Origin: Flavobacteriaceae bacterium UBA3591
Lineage (GTDB): Bacteria > Bacteroidota > Bacteroidia > Flavobacteriales > Flavobacteriaceae
Assembly: GCA_002375695.1 (NCBI GenBank)
Contig: DFMO01000006.1
Span: 1 to 64,000, forward strand
Length of the DNA: 64,000 nucleotides
Direction: 5' to 3'
This document shows positions 25,683-34,535 of the stretch, one piece after another. The notes beneath the pieces are model-generated. The model had not been told where the DNA came from. It ran no database searches and saw only the letters and a list, made by a program, of their open reading frames with translations. The translations under genes were made by a program, and so were the position numbers. The stretch's first letter is position 1; every line of letters begins with the position of its first letter.

Positions 25683-26567
25683 ATGACCAACTTATTTAAA
25701 ATACTTATAATTTTTACTGCATTACCCATGTTGGCACAAGATTATAAACCTGTTTTAGATAATAAAAATGAATGGCATTTTACAAACTGTAATTTTGGGT
25801 GCATTACCGATGTTTATTATACAGATGGCGATACTTTAGTAAATGGAAAGACCTATAAAATACTCGATGGGTATCACTATATTTCACGATCTTTTTTGTT
25901 GCGAGAAGAAGTAGCCGAAAAAAAATTATATTTTTTAAGAATTCGTCCGAGCGGCGGTTTGGATGAATATTTGTTATACGATTTTAATCTTCAAGTTGGC
26001 GATTCTATCGATATGAAGAACCCAATTACGCCTTTTCCGCAAGATGGTGGGTATTTTAGGTTAGACTCCATTGTACCGCGACCGTTAATTGATGGAAATA
26101 ATTACGACCACTTTTACTTTTCACCTTCACCATCTAATACTAGTAGTACGCATAATGCAGTTTGGATTGAAGGGGCCGGGTCGCTGTCCCTCATTAATGC
26201 TCCCGGGGGAAACCCAGACATTAATGGAGTAGGGGCGCTAAGTTGTATGTTTAAAAATAGAGATTTGTATTATTCAAATTTAGACTCTATTTCGGGTTGC
26301 AACCCAATTTATATGAATGTAAAGCAGAATAATTTAAAAGGTGTTACAATTACAAAAACACCAAATTCCGAATTATTTTTATTACACAATACGCAGTTTG
26401 TTTCCGAAATTTCAATATTTACTTTAACTGGTAAAAGATTGAAAAATATTCGCCATAATTTTGATGAAAATCGTGCTATAAATTTTGAAACTTATAGTGA
26501 AGGCGTTTATTTAATTCTTGTAAAAGGAATAGATGGTGCGGCAAAAACATTTAAGGTAATAAAATAA
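25683..26567 (+). CDS. T9SS type A secreted protein of unknown function
   Basis: The 294-residue protein has a signal peptide (MTNLFKILIIFTALPMLAQ) and a mature domain of about 190 residues containing DTLVNGKTYKIL and WIEGAGSLS. Its C-terminal sorting domain (about 222-294) has EISIFTLTGKRLKNI and ENRAINFETYSEGVYLILVKG. That tail directs export by the type IX secretion system and usually surface anchoring. It starts 9 bases after hutH, so the two probably share a transcript although no functional link is obvious. The pattern of the mature part is common among flavobacterial secreted proteins with no known activity. Confidence 0.85.
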   Translation: MTNLFKILIIFTALPMLAQDYKPVLDNKNEWHFTNCNFGCITDVYYTDGDTLVNGKTYKILDGYHYISRSFLLREEVAEKKLYFLRIRPSGGLDEYLLYDFNLQVGDSIDMKNPITPFPQDGGYFRLDSIVPRPLIDGNNYDHFYFSPSPSNTSSTHNAVWIEGAGSLSLINAPGGNPDINGVGALSCMFKNRDLYYSNLDSISGCNPIYMNVKQNNLKGVTITKTPNSELFLLHNTQFVSEISIFTLTGKRLKNIRHNFDENRAINFETYSEGVYLILVKGIDGAAKTFKVIK

Positions 26568-26571
26568 ATAG

Positions 26572-26593
26572 ATTATTTCTTATTAGAAATAAT
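26572..26593. terminator. AT-rich hairpin between convergent genes
   Basis: ATTATTTC (26572-26579) pairs with GAAATAAT (26586-26593) across a 6-base loop. It overlaps the end of the leftward gene. The stem is weak, so termination is uncertain. Confidence 0.4.
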
Positions 26594-26947
26594 TTCTTCA
26601 ACCCAGTTTTTAGCAGATTCAATTTCGGTAAAATGTTTAAAAGGTACTTTTATAAATCTTTTCTCAATTTCTACATTTGTAAGCTTTAAGCCCGAAGAAG
26701 AAACAATAGCAAAAGCTGCGAGGTTGCTAATTTCTGAAGTACCTACATAAACCAACGGATTTACAGCATAACTATTAATGCGGTGGGTAATGTAGCCAAA
26801 AGGTCGATCTTCGAAGTATTCTAAAGCAAGTTGTCGTAAATAGGTATTGTGTTCTGGGTTTACTGTAATACCTTCATCCATTATCGCCACCAAATAATGC
26901 TGGTATATTTGGGCTTCGCCAAACGATAATCGAAGTTTTTTAATCAT
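26573..26947 (-). CDS. Conserved hypothetical, possibly SpoIIAA/STAS-like
   Basis: The 124-residue protein is cytoplasmic with alternating strand and helix: FGEAQIYQHYLVAIMDEGITV, a charged helix YLRQLALEYFEDRPFGYI, then VYVGTSEISNLAAFAIVSSS and a final helix FTEIESAKNWVEEII. The order resembles the SpoIIAA-like or STAS fold, whose last helix often carries FxxxxxAxxWL. I rate this as weak fold-level similarity only. It is a single gene, convergent with the T9SS protein and upstream of the clpC terminator. Function unknown. Confidence 0.65.
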   Translation of the reverse strand: MIKKLRLSFGEAQIYQHYLVAIMDEGITVNPEHNTYLRQLALEYFEDRPFGYITHRINSYAVNPLVYVGTSEISNLAAFAIVSSSGLKLTNVEIEKRFIKVPFKHFTEIESAKNWVEEIISNKK

Positions 26948-26983
26948 TCAGTAAAAATTGTACTACTTCAAAAACTAAGTAAA

Positions 26984-27018
26984 AAAAAGAGGTTGTTTTT
27001 AGGAACAACCCCTTTTTT
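26984..27018. terminator. Terminator downstream of clpC
   Basis: GGTTGTT (26991-26997) pairs with AACAACC (27004-27010), flanked by an A run and a T run. Leftward transcription of clpC would end here, about 30 bases after its stop. Confidence 0.7.
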
Positions 27019-27044
27019 AACAAATTAAAGTTAAGAAAAAAAAA

Positions 27045-29597
27045 TTATGATTCGGTAGTTTTTTTCTGTTTTTTAATCTTAATAGTTAACTCGTTAGCTT
27101 TTTCGTCAAGATCCATCAAAATAGTATCTCCTTCATGTAGAGTACTATTTATAATTTCTTCGGCTAAGGCATCTTCGATATATTTTTGAATTGCTCGGTT
27201 TAACGGACGCGCACCATATTGCTTATCAAATCCTTTATCGGCAATAAAATCTTTTGCTTTATCGGTTAATTTCAATGTATAACCTAAATCTGAAATACGT
27301 GCAAAAAGTTTTACCAATTCAATATCAATAATTTTATGGATATCTTCTCTTTCCAGCGCATTAAACACAATAACATCGTCTATTCGGTTTAAGAATTCGG
27401 GAGCAAATGTTTTCTTCAAAGCATTTTCAATCACACTTTTTGTATGTGCTTGTTCTTGGCTTTTCTTTGCTGCTGTACCAAACCCAACCCCTTGACCAAA
27501 GTCTTTAATTTGTCGTGCTCCAACGTTTGAAGTCATGATAATTATGGTGTTTCTAAAATCAATTTTTCTACCAAGGCTATCTGTTAAATAACCATCGTCC
27601 AACACTTGCAGCAACATATTAAACACATCTGGATGTGCTTTTTCTATTTCGTCTAACAATAAAACGGCATAAGGCTTTCGTCTAATCTTTTCGGTAAGTT
27701 GGCCTCCCTCTTCGTAACCCACATATCCTGGAGGCGCTCCTACCAAACGAGAGATAGAGAATTTTTCCATATACTCGCTCATGTCTATTCTAACAAGTGC
27801 GTTATCTGAATCAAACAACTCGCGTGCTAAAACTTTTGCCAGTTGTGTTTTCCCTACACCAGTTTGTCCTAAAAATATAAACGAACCAATGGGTTTATTA
27901 GGGTCTTTTAATCCTGCGCGATTACGTTGAATTGCTTTTACAACTTTAGCAACAGCTTCGTCTTGCCCTATTACTTTTCCTTTAATACGGTCGGGTAGGG
28001 CAGCTAGTTTTGTGCTTTCTGTTTGTGCAATTCTACTTACAGGTACACCGGTCATCATTGAAATTACTTCGGCAACATTTTCTTCAGAAACGGTTTCTTT
28101 ATGTAATTTAGACTCTTCTTCCCATTGTTCCTGTTGCACGGCTAATTCTTTTTCGAGATTTTTTTCATCGTCTCTTAACTTCGCCGCTTCTTCGTATTTT
28201 TGTTTTTTAACAACAGTATTTTTCAATTCGCGAACCTCTTCTAGTTGTTTTTCAATTTTTAGAATTTTTTCGGGTACGTGAATATTAGTTATATGTACTC
28301 GCGAACCAGCCTCGTCCATAGCATCAATTGCCTTGTCTGGTAAAAACCGTTCGGTCATATATCTATTTGTTAATTTAACACAAGCATCGATAGCCTCATC
28401 GGTATATAAAACATTGTGGTGTGTTTCGTACTTGTCTTTAATATTTTTAAGGATTTCAATTGTTTCTTCAACCGTAGTAGGTTCTACAAGTACTTTTTGA
28501 AATCTTCTTTCAAGGGCACCATCTTTTTCAATATATTGACGATACTCATCCAAAGTTGTTGCACCTATGCATTGAATTTCGCCTCGCGCGAGTGCTGGTT
28601 TAAACATATTTGAAGCATCTAAAGAGCCAGTTGCTCCCCCTGCGCCCACAATGGTGTGAATTTCATCAATAAATAAAATAATATCATCGTTTTTTTCCAG
28701 CTCGTTCATAACAGCTTTCATACGCTCTTCAAACTGGCCTCGGTATTTAGTTCCGGCAACAAGGCTGGCTAAATCTAAGGTTACAACTCTTTTGTCATAA
28801 AGAATTCGGGATACTTTACGTTGTATAATACGTAATGCTAATCCTTCGGCAATAGCCGATTTACCTACTCCTGGTTCGCCAATGAGTAAGGGATTGTTCT
28901 TTTTTCTCCGACTTAAAACTTGTGATACGCGTTGTATTTCGTTTTCGCGACCTACCACAGGGTCTAGCTTGCCTTCATCGGCCATGGCTGTAAGATCCCT
29001 CCCAAAATTATCTAAAACAGGCGTCTTAGATTTTTTATTGGCTTTGGACGCACCACCTGTAAAAAGGTTTTCTTTTCCCGCGTCATCTGCAGTTGCATCT
29101 TCATCATTTGGAAAAGACTCGGCGCTTGGTGTGTCTATATATTCATCATCATTGGTAATCATGAGCTTAAATTGATCCTTTACAACATCGTAATCAACCT
29201 TCATTCTGTTTAGCAATTTGGTTGTTGGGTCGTTCTCATTTCTAAGAATACACAATAACAAATGTGCTGTATTTATAGAGTTACTTTGAAAAAGTTTAGC
29301 TTCTAAAAATGTAGTTTTTAAAGCTCTTTCGGCTTGACGCGTAAGGTGAAGATTTTTTTTATCGTTGGTATTTGTAATAACGCCAGGATTAGCCGGGCTT
29401 AAAATTTCAACTTTTTTACGTAAATGATTTAAATCTACTGTAAGTGCATTTAAAATAGTAACGGCTTTACCATTGCCATCTCTTAAAAGACCGAGCATTA
29501 AATGTTCGGTACCTATAAAATCGTGACCTAAACGCAAAGCTTCTTCTTTACTGTAGGCTATTACATCTTTTACTCTCGGGGAAAAATTATCATCCAT
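27045..29597 (-). CDS. clpC: ATP-dependent Clp protease ATP-binding subunit ClpC
   Basis: The 850-residue Hsp100 protein has the Clp_N repeat domain (about 1-150), an acidic low-complexity linker (about 150-195), AAA domain 1 with Walker A GEPGVGKS (240-247) and Walker B ILFIDEIHT. A UVR-like coiled-coil insert (KYEEAAKLRDDEK) follows, then AAA domain 2 with GQTGVGKT and the closing ClpB_D2-small domain. The UVR insert marks ClpC rather than ClpA or ClpB. It unfolds proteins and feeds them to ClpP. The long acidic linker is seen in flavobacterial ClpC. A possible operator lies upstream at 29638-29663. Confidence 0.96.
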   Translation of the reverse strand: MDDNFSPRVKDVIAYSKEEALRLGHDFIGTEHLMLGLLRDGNGKAVTILNALTVDLNHLRKKVEILSPANPGVITNTNDKKNLHLTRQAERALKTTFLEAKLFQSNSINTAHLLLCILRNENDPTTKLLNRMKVDYDVVKDQFKLMITNDDEYIDTPSAESFPNDEDATADDAGKENLFTGGASKANKKSKTPVLDNFGRDLTAMADEGKLDPVVGRENEIQRVSQVLSRRKKNNPLLIGEPGVGKSAIAEGLALRIIQRKVSRILYDKRVVTLDLASLVAGTKYRGQFEERMKAVMNELEKNDDIILFIDEIHTIVGAGGATGSLDASNMFKPALARGEIQCIGATTLDEYRQYIEKDGALERRFQKVLVEPTTVEETIEILKNIKDKYETHHNVLYTDEAIDACVKLTNRYMTERFLPDKAIDAMDEAGSRVHITNIHVPEKILKIEKQLEEVRELKNTVVKKQKYEEAAKLRDDEKNLEKELAVQQEQWEEESKLHKETVSEENVAEVISMMTGVPVSRIAQTESTKLAALPDRIKGKVIGQDEAVAKVVKAIQRNRAGLKDPNKPIGSFIFLGQTGVGKTQLAKVLARELFDSDNALVRIDMSEYMEKFSISRLVGAPPGYVGYEEGGQLTEKIRRKPYAVLLLDEIEKAHPDVFNMLLQVLDDGYLTDSLGRKIDFRNTIIIMTSNVGARQIKDFGQGVGFGTAAKKSQEQAHTKSVIENALKKTFAPEFLNRIDDVIVFNALEREDIHKIIDIELVKLFARISDLGYTLKLTDKAKDFIADKGFDKQYGARPLNRAIQKYIEDALAEEIINSTLHEGDTILMDLDEKANELTIKIKKQKKTTES

Positions 29598-29637
29598 ATT
29601 TTATATCCTCTTCTACTGTTTGGTACTAAATTAACCA

Positions 29638-29663
29638 AAATAGGACAAAAACTGTTCCTATTT
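29638..29663. promoter_or_regulatory. Inverted repeat upstream of clpC
   Basis: AAATAGGA, 10 bases, then TCCTATTT is a perfect 8-base inverted repeat centred about 53 bases upstream of the clpC start. The size fits an operator for a dimeric repressor. A related AAAGGACAAAA lies at 29679-29689, echoing TAGGACAAAA in the left arm. Confidence 0.35.
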
Positions 29664-29853
29664 AAAATCATTTTAGTAAAAGGACAAAATATATGCAATA
29701 ATTCAAAACAAAATACACCATACTTATTAACTATTTTGGGCTGTAAATTTGTTAATAAATTCGTGAATAACCGTTGGTAAAAACCCCTATTAAACCTACG
29801 GAATTGTGTATCTTGCTCCATTAGTTTAACAACGATAATTAAACCTATTTTTT

Positions 29854-32388
29854 ATGGCTGATGGTGATAAAATAATCCCTATAAACATTGAAGATGAAAT
29901 GAAATCTGCCTACATCGATTACTCGATGTCGGTCATAGTGTCACGTGCACTGCCAGATGTTCGCGATGGAATGAAACCGGTTCACCGAAGAGTACTCTTT
30001 GGAATGCACGAATTGGGAATTCGAGCAACTGGAGCACATAAAAAATCTGCAAGAATTGTGGGTGAGGTATTGGGTAAATACCACCCGCATGGCGATACTT
30101 CGGTGTATGATGCAATGGTGCGTATGGCGCAAGAATGGAGTTTGCGCTATTTGTTAGTAGATGGACAAGGTAACTTTGGGTCTGTAGACGGCGATAGTCC
30201 TGCAGCCATGCGTTATACTGAAGCAAGAATGCAAAAGATTTCGGAAGAAATGCTAGCCGATATCGATAAAGAAACTGTAGACCACCAATTAAATTTTGAT
30301 GATACTTTAAAAGAACCTACGGTGCTGCCTACACGCGTGCCCGGTTTATTAATAAATGGTGCCAGTGGTATTGCTGTAGGTATGGCTACAAACATGCCTC
30401 CGCATAACCTTACCGAAGTTGTAGACGGAACAATAGCCTATATAAACAATAACGATATCGATATTGACGGGTTAATGCAGCACATTAAAGCGCCCGATTT
30501 TCCTACCGGAGGAATAATTTACGGTTATGATGGGGTTCGCGAAGCTTTCCACAGCGGTCGTGGTCGCGTGGTTGTAAGAGCCAAAGCGACTTTTGAAGAA
30601 ATAAACGGTAGAGAATGTATTGTAGTTTCTGAAATTCCATACCAAGTTAACAAGGCGGAAATGATTAAGAAAACCGCCGATATGGTTAACGAAAAGAAAA
30701 TTGAAGGCATTGCCAATATTCGCGATGAAAGTGATAGAAAAGGTATGCGTATTGTTTATATTTTAAAGCGCGATGCCATCCCTAATATTGTTTTAAATAC
30801 TTTATATAAATATACGGCACTGCAATCTAGCTTTAGCGTTAACAATATTGCGTTGGTAAATGGACGCCCGCAATTGTTAAATTTAAAAGAGCTTATTCAC
30901 TATTTTGTTGAGCACCGTCATGAAGTAGTGGTTCGTCGTACCGAATATTTACTTCGTAAGGCCGAAGAACGCGCGCATATTTTAGAAGGTTTAATTATTG
31001 CTTCAGATAATATAGATGAGGTAATAAAATTAATTAGAGCTTCTTCAAATGCAGACGAAGCCAGAGAAAAGTTAATTGAGACCTTTGGATTAACCGAAAT
31101 TCAAGCCAAGGCAATTGTAGAAATGCGCCTAAGACAATTAACAGGACTAGAGCAAGACAAACTGCGCAGCGAGTATGAAGAGTTAATGAAAACTATTGAA
31201 GATTATCGCGAAATTCTTGCCAACAAAGACCGCAGAATGCAAATCATTAAAGAAGAGTTAGAAGAGATTCGAGCTAAATACGGTGATGAACGTCGATCTA
31301 CAATTGAATATGCCGGAGGCGATGTAAGTATTACAGATTTAATCCCAGACGAGCAAGTGGTTTTAACTATTTCGCACGCAGGCTATATTAAGCGTACTTC
31401 TTTATCTGAATATAAAACTCAAAATAGAGGAGGGGTTGGGCAAAAAGCTTCGGCCACCAGAAATGAAGATTTCTTAGAGCACTTATTTGTTGGTACCAAT
31501 CACCAATATATGATTTTCTTCACCCAAAAAGGAAAGTGTTTCTGGATGCGCGTTTTCGAAATTCCTGAAGGTACAAGAACTTCAAAGGGAAGAGCGATTC
31601 AAAATTTAATAAATATTGAACACGACGATAAAGTTAAAGCCTTTATCTGTACGCAAGATTTAAAAGATGAAGCGTATATAAACAGCCATTATGTTATTAT
31701 GGCTACAAAAAAGGGACAAGTTAAAAAAACACCTTTAGAGCAATACTCAAGACCACGTACAAACGGTATTAATGCAATTACCATTCGCGAAGACGATGAG
31801 TTGATTGAGGCTAAACTAACCACCGGTAACAGCCAAGTTATGTTAGCCGTTCGCTCTGGAAAGGCCATTAGATTTGAGGAAGAAAAAACCAGATCTATGG
31901 GAAGAAATGCTTCGGGAGTTCGCGGAATACGTTTAGGCGATGATAACGATGAGGTTATTGGAATGATAGCTGTAGATAAAGACGATTCAGATATTTTAGT
32001 GGTTTCGGAAAATGGTTACGGGAAACGATCTTCAATTGAAGATTATCGAATAACCAACCGCGGCGGAAAAGGTGTAAAAACAATAAACATCACCGAAAAA
32101 ACTGGCGAATTGGTAGCTATGAAAAGCGTTACAGATGCCGATGATTTAATGATTATCAATAAATCTGGAATTGCAATTAGAATGGCAGTGGCAGACCTTA
32201 GAGTAATGGGTAGAGCCACGCAAGGTGTTCGTTTAATTAAAGTTAGAGAAGATGATGCCATTGCTGCAGTTGCCAAGGCTATGAAAGATGAAGAAGAAAT
32301 TACTGACATAGACGGCGAAATTGTAGAAGAATCTAAGGATGGCACTACTCTTGATAGTAACGAACCTCAAACCGAAAATAACGAATAA
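29854..32388 (+). CDS. gyrA: DNA gyrase subunit A
   Basis: The 844-residue protein shows the winged-helix active-site region with catalytic tyrosine Y121 (AAMRYTEARM), the quinolone pocket HPHGDTSVYDAMVRMAQ and the C-terminal beta-pinwheel. The residue matching E. coli Ser83 is Thr82 and that matching Asp87 is Asp86. The GyrA box reads QNRGGVG rather than QRRGGKG, a form I believe is usual in flavobacteria. It has an acidic tail typical of GyrA. With GyrB it introduces negative supercoils. The TPR gene starts 10 bases after its stop, so they are probably co-transcribed. Confidence 0.95.
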   Translation: MADGDKIIPINIEDEMKSAYIDYSMSVIVSRALPDVRDGMKPVHRRVLFGMHELGIRATGAHKKSARIVGEVLGKYHPHGDTSVYDAMVRMAQEWSLRYLLVDGQGNFGSVDGDSPAAMRYTEARMQKISEEMLADIDKETVDHQLNFDDTLKEPTVLPTRVPGLLINGASGIAVGMATNMPPHNLTEVVDGTIAYINNNDIDIDGLMQHIKAPDFPTGGIIYGYDGVREAFHSGRGRVVVRAKATFEEINGRECIVVSEIPYQVNKAEMIKKTADMVNEKKIEGIANIRDESDRKGMRIVYILKRDAIPNIVLNTLYKYTALQSSFSVNNIALVNGRPQLLNLKELIHYFVEHRHEVVVRRTEYLLRKAEERAHILEGLIIASDNIDEVIKLIRASSNADEAREKLIETFGLTEIQAKAIVEMRLRQLTGLEQDKLRSEYEELMKTIEDYREILANKDRRMQIIKEELEEIRAKYGDERRSTIEYAGGDVSITDLIPDEQVVLTISHAGYIKRTSLSEYKTQNRGGVGQKASATRNEDFLEHLFVGTNHQYMIFFTQKGKCFWMRVFEIPEGTRTSKGRAIQNLINIEHDDKVKAFICTQDLKDEAYINSHYVIMATKKGQVKKTPLEQYSRPRTNGINAITIREDDELIEAKLTTGNSQVMLAVRSGKAIRFEEEKTRSMGRNASGVRGIRLGDDNDEVIGMIAVDKDDSDILVVSENGYGKRSSIEDYRITNRGGKGVKTINITEKTGELVAMKSVTDADDLMIINKSGIAIRMAVADLRVMGRATQGVRLIKVREDDAIAAVAKAMKDEEEITDIDGEIVEESKDGTTLDSNEPQTENNE

Positions 32389-32398
32389 ATAGTAACAC

Positions 32399-33661
32399 AT
32401 GAAAAAACGAATTTTAATAACAGGACTTGCCTTTGTTTCTGCTATTTCATTTGGACAAAAAAAAGAAATTAAAAAAGCCGAAAGAGCTCTAAAGTCTAAT
32501 GATTATAGCGAAGCACTTTCGTATTTAAGCGAGGCAGAGCCTATGCTAAGTGCCGCAGATAATGAAATGAAAGCTCAGTTTTATGCTGCAAGAGGAAAGG
32601 CAATTTTGGCTACAGCAGGTTCAGATTTTAATAAATTGAAAAAAGCTGCCAATGCGTTTAGCGAGGCAATTTCATTAAATCCTTCAATTGAAAATCAATT
32701 GTACGATCAATTGCAAAACCTAAGAGCTTCTTTGGTAAATGGTGCAATTAAAGATCAAAAAGCTGAAAACTTTAAATTAGCTTCCGATAAGTTGTACGCA
32801 AGCTACATGGTAACTAAAAAAGATACTTCCGATTTGTATTTTGCTGCAGGAAATGCTGTAAATGGAAAAGATTACGACGCTGCACTTAAGTATTACCAAA
32901 TGCTTTTAGATGTTAATTATTCAGGTGCTACCAAAAGCTTTGTAGCAACAGATAAAGAGACCGGCGAAGTAATTCCTTTTGAAACTGAACAGTCTAGAAA
33001 TTTAGCTTTAAAAACGGGTCAATACATTAAGCCAGAAATTAAAATTAGCGAATCTCGTAAAGGTGAAATATTACGAAATATGACACTTATTTATATTGAA
33101 AGAGGTGAAACTGAAAAAGCTAAAGCACTTATAAAAACGGCTCGAGCCGAAAATCCAGACGATGTTTTCCTTATGAGAGCAGATGCAGATATGAGTTATA
33201 AAATGGGCGACCACGAGCGTTACAACCAATTAATGGAACAAATTGTAGCTACAGACCCAAATAACCCAGAGCTTTACTTTAACTTAGGAATTAGCAACGA
33301 CCAATTAGGTAATAAAGATAAAGCACTACAGTACTACAAAAAAGCCTTAGAATTAAGACCAGATTATGAAGGCGCATTAATTAACGTTGCAGCCGTTAAA
33401 TTATCTGGAGAAGATGCTATTGTAGAAGAAATGAACAGTTTAGGTACCTCTGCTGCCGACAATAGAAGATACGAAGAGTTAAAGGAAATTCGTAAAAATG
33501 CATATCAAGAAGCATTGCCATACCTTGAAAAGGCTCACGAAATTAACCCAACAAACGCAAATGTGTTAACTTACTTAATGAACATCTACAGTCAATTAGC
33601 TGAAGATGATAAGTATAAAGCTGCAAAAGCTAAACTTGACGCATTGCAAAATAAGGGATAA
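32399..33661 (+). CDS. Exported TPR-repeat protein
   Basis: The 420-residue protein has a signal peptide (MKKRILITGLAFVSAISFG, then Q). It then has tetratricopeptide repeats through most of its length, including ALSYLSEAEPML, DVFLMRADADMSYKMGD, NPELYFNLGISNDQLGNKD and a C-terminal EALPYLEKAHEINP unit. TPR folds act as protein-binding scaffolds. It follows gyrA by 10 bases and precedes a terminator, so it is the second gene of that unit. It is probably periplasmic; partner and job are unknown. A gyrA-TPR pairing recurs in flavobacteria as far as I recall. Confidence 0.85.
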   Translation: MKKRILITGLAFVSAISFGQKKEIKKAERALKSNDYSEALSYLSEAEPMLSAADNEMKAQFYAARGKAILATAGSDFNKLKKAANAFSEAISLNPSIENQLYDQLQNLRASLVNGAIKDQKAENFKLASDKLYASYMVTKKDTSDLYFAAGNAVNGKDYDAALKYYQMLLDVNYSGATKSFVATDKETGEVIPFETEQSRNLALKTGQYIKPEIKISESRKGEILRNMTLIYIERGETEKAKALIKTARAENPDDVFLMRADADMSYKMGDHERYNQLMEQIVATDPNNPELYFNLGISNDQLGNKDKALQYYKKALELRPDYEGALINVAAVKLSGEDAIVEEMNSLGTSAADNRRYEELKEIRKNAYQEALPYLEKAHEINPTNANVLTYLMNIYSQLAEDDKYKAAKAKLDALQNKG

Positions 33662-33682
33662 AATATTTACCTACATAATAGT

Positions 33683-33716
33683 AAAAAGCCCTCTAAAAAT
33701 TTTAGAGGGCTTTTTT
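33683..33716. terminator. Bidirectional terminator
   Basis: AAAAAGCCCTCTA pairs with TAGAGGGCTTTTT, with further A:T pairs in the loop. It closes the gyrA-TPR unit and the convergent thiolase-NlpC/P60 unit. Confidence 0.88.
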
Positions 33717-33758
33717 ATGTCTTTAATTTAACGGGATTTTTGAAAAATGCAAGCTATT

Positions 33759-34508
33759 TTAAACAATGCGTTTTATCACCCTTAATTTATGCGTGTGGTT
33801 TCGCTCTTCATAATTAAAAATACCACTGTGGTCTAAACGGTCTATTCTTACTTTTCCGTGAGCGTGAATTATATAATTATCTTTCATAATAATTCCCACA
33901 TGTGTAATAACACCTTCGTCATTGTCAAAAAAAGCTAAATCTCCAGGTTCGCTTTCTTCGATAAAACTCAGCGCTTCGCCTTGGGTTGCCTGCATACTTG
34001 CATCGCGCAATAGCTTATACCCATTAAGTTTATAAACCATTTGTGTAAATCCGCTACAATCTATCCCAAAAGGTGTTTTTCCGCCCCATAAATAGGGTGT
34101 GTTTAAGTACAGCAGGGCAGTTTCAATTAAAAAATCTTTTGGCTGTGCTTTGGTAACACATTTTCCTTCAAAACGATGATTTAAAAATGATGTAGCCGAA
34201 ATATTACTACCTAAACAAATTGAAAACAATTGATTGTCGGGGAGGGTTACAAAATCTACCAAATCTGAAGATAACTCAAGGTTTTTCTGTTCAAATTGAG
34301 TATAATCAACTTCTGTAATTTTACGGTATTGTTTATTGTCTATCCAGCCTTCATAGCTATCCAAAGCCAATCTAATTCGACTCCATTTTTTACGGGTTTC
34401 CAGTACCTTAAAATGTTCTCCGTAAAGTACTTGAGAAACCATTTCGCTAGCATCGGAAGCCTCGGCACGAAGCGGGACAATACTTAAATTACATATACCG
34501 TAATCCAT
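33759..34508 (-). CDS. NlpC/P60 family cysteine peptidase with SH3-like domain
   Basis: The 249-residue protein has one bacterial SH3-like domain (about 1-65, SEMVSQVLYGEHFKVLETR) and a second partial one. The C-terminal NlpC/P60 domain (about 125-249) has catalytic Cys in GIDCSGFTQMVYKLNG, His in HVGIIM and a further polar residue in IIHAHGKVRID. Such enzymes cut the D-Glu to diamino acid bond in wall peptides, often during recycling. No signal peptide is visible, which points to a cytoplasmic recycling enzyme like YkfC. It lies 27 bases downstream of the thiolase gene on the same strand. Confidence 0.9.
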   Translation of the reverse strand: MDYGICNLSIVPLRAEASDASEMVSQVLYGEHFKVLETRKKWSRIRLALDSYEGWIDNKQYRKITEVDYTQFEQKNLELSSDLVDFVTLPDNQLFSICLGSNISATSFLNHRFEGKCVTKAQPKDFLIETALLYLNTPYLWGGKTPFGIDCSGFTQMVYKLNGYKLLRDASMQATQGEALSFIEESEPGDLAFFDNDEGVITHVGIIMKDNYIIHAHGKVRIDRLDHSGIFNYEERNHTHKLRVIKRIV

Positions 34509-34535
34509 TCAGTATAAATTGAAAATTATTACGGT

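Noticed and set aside
29570..29821. 83-codon ORF overlapping the clpC start
   Set aside because: It lies in another frame, covers the clpC promoter and inverted repeat, and has no recognisable domain.
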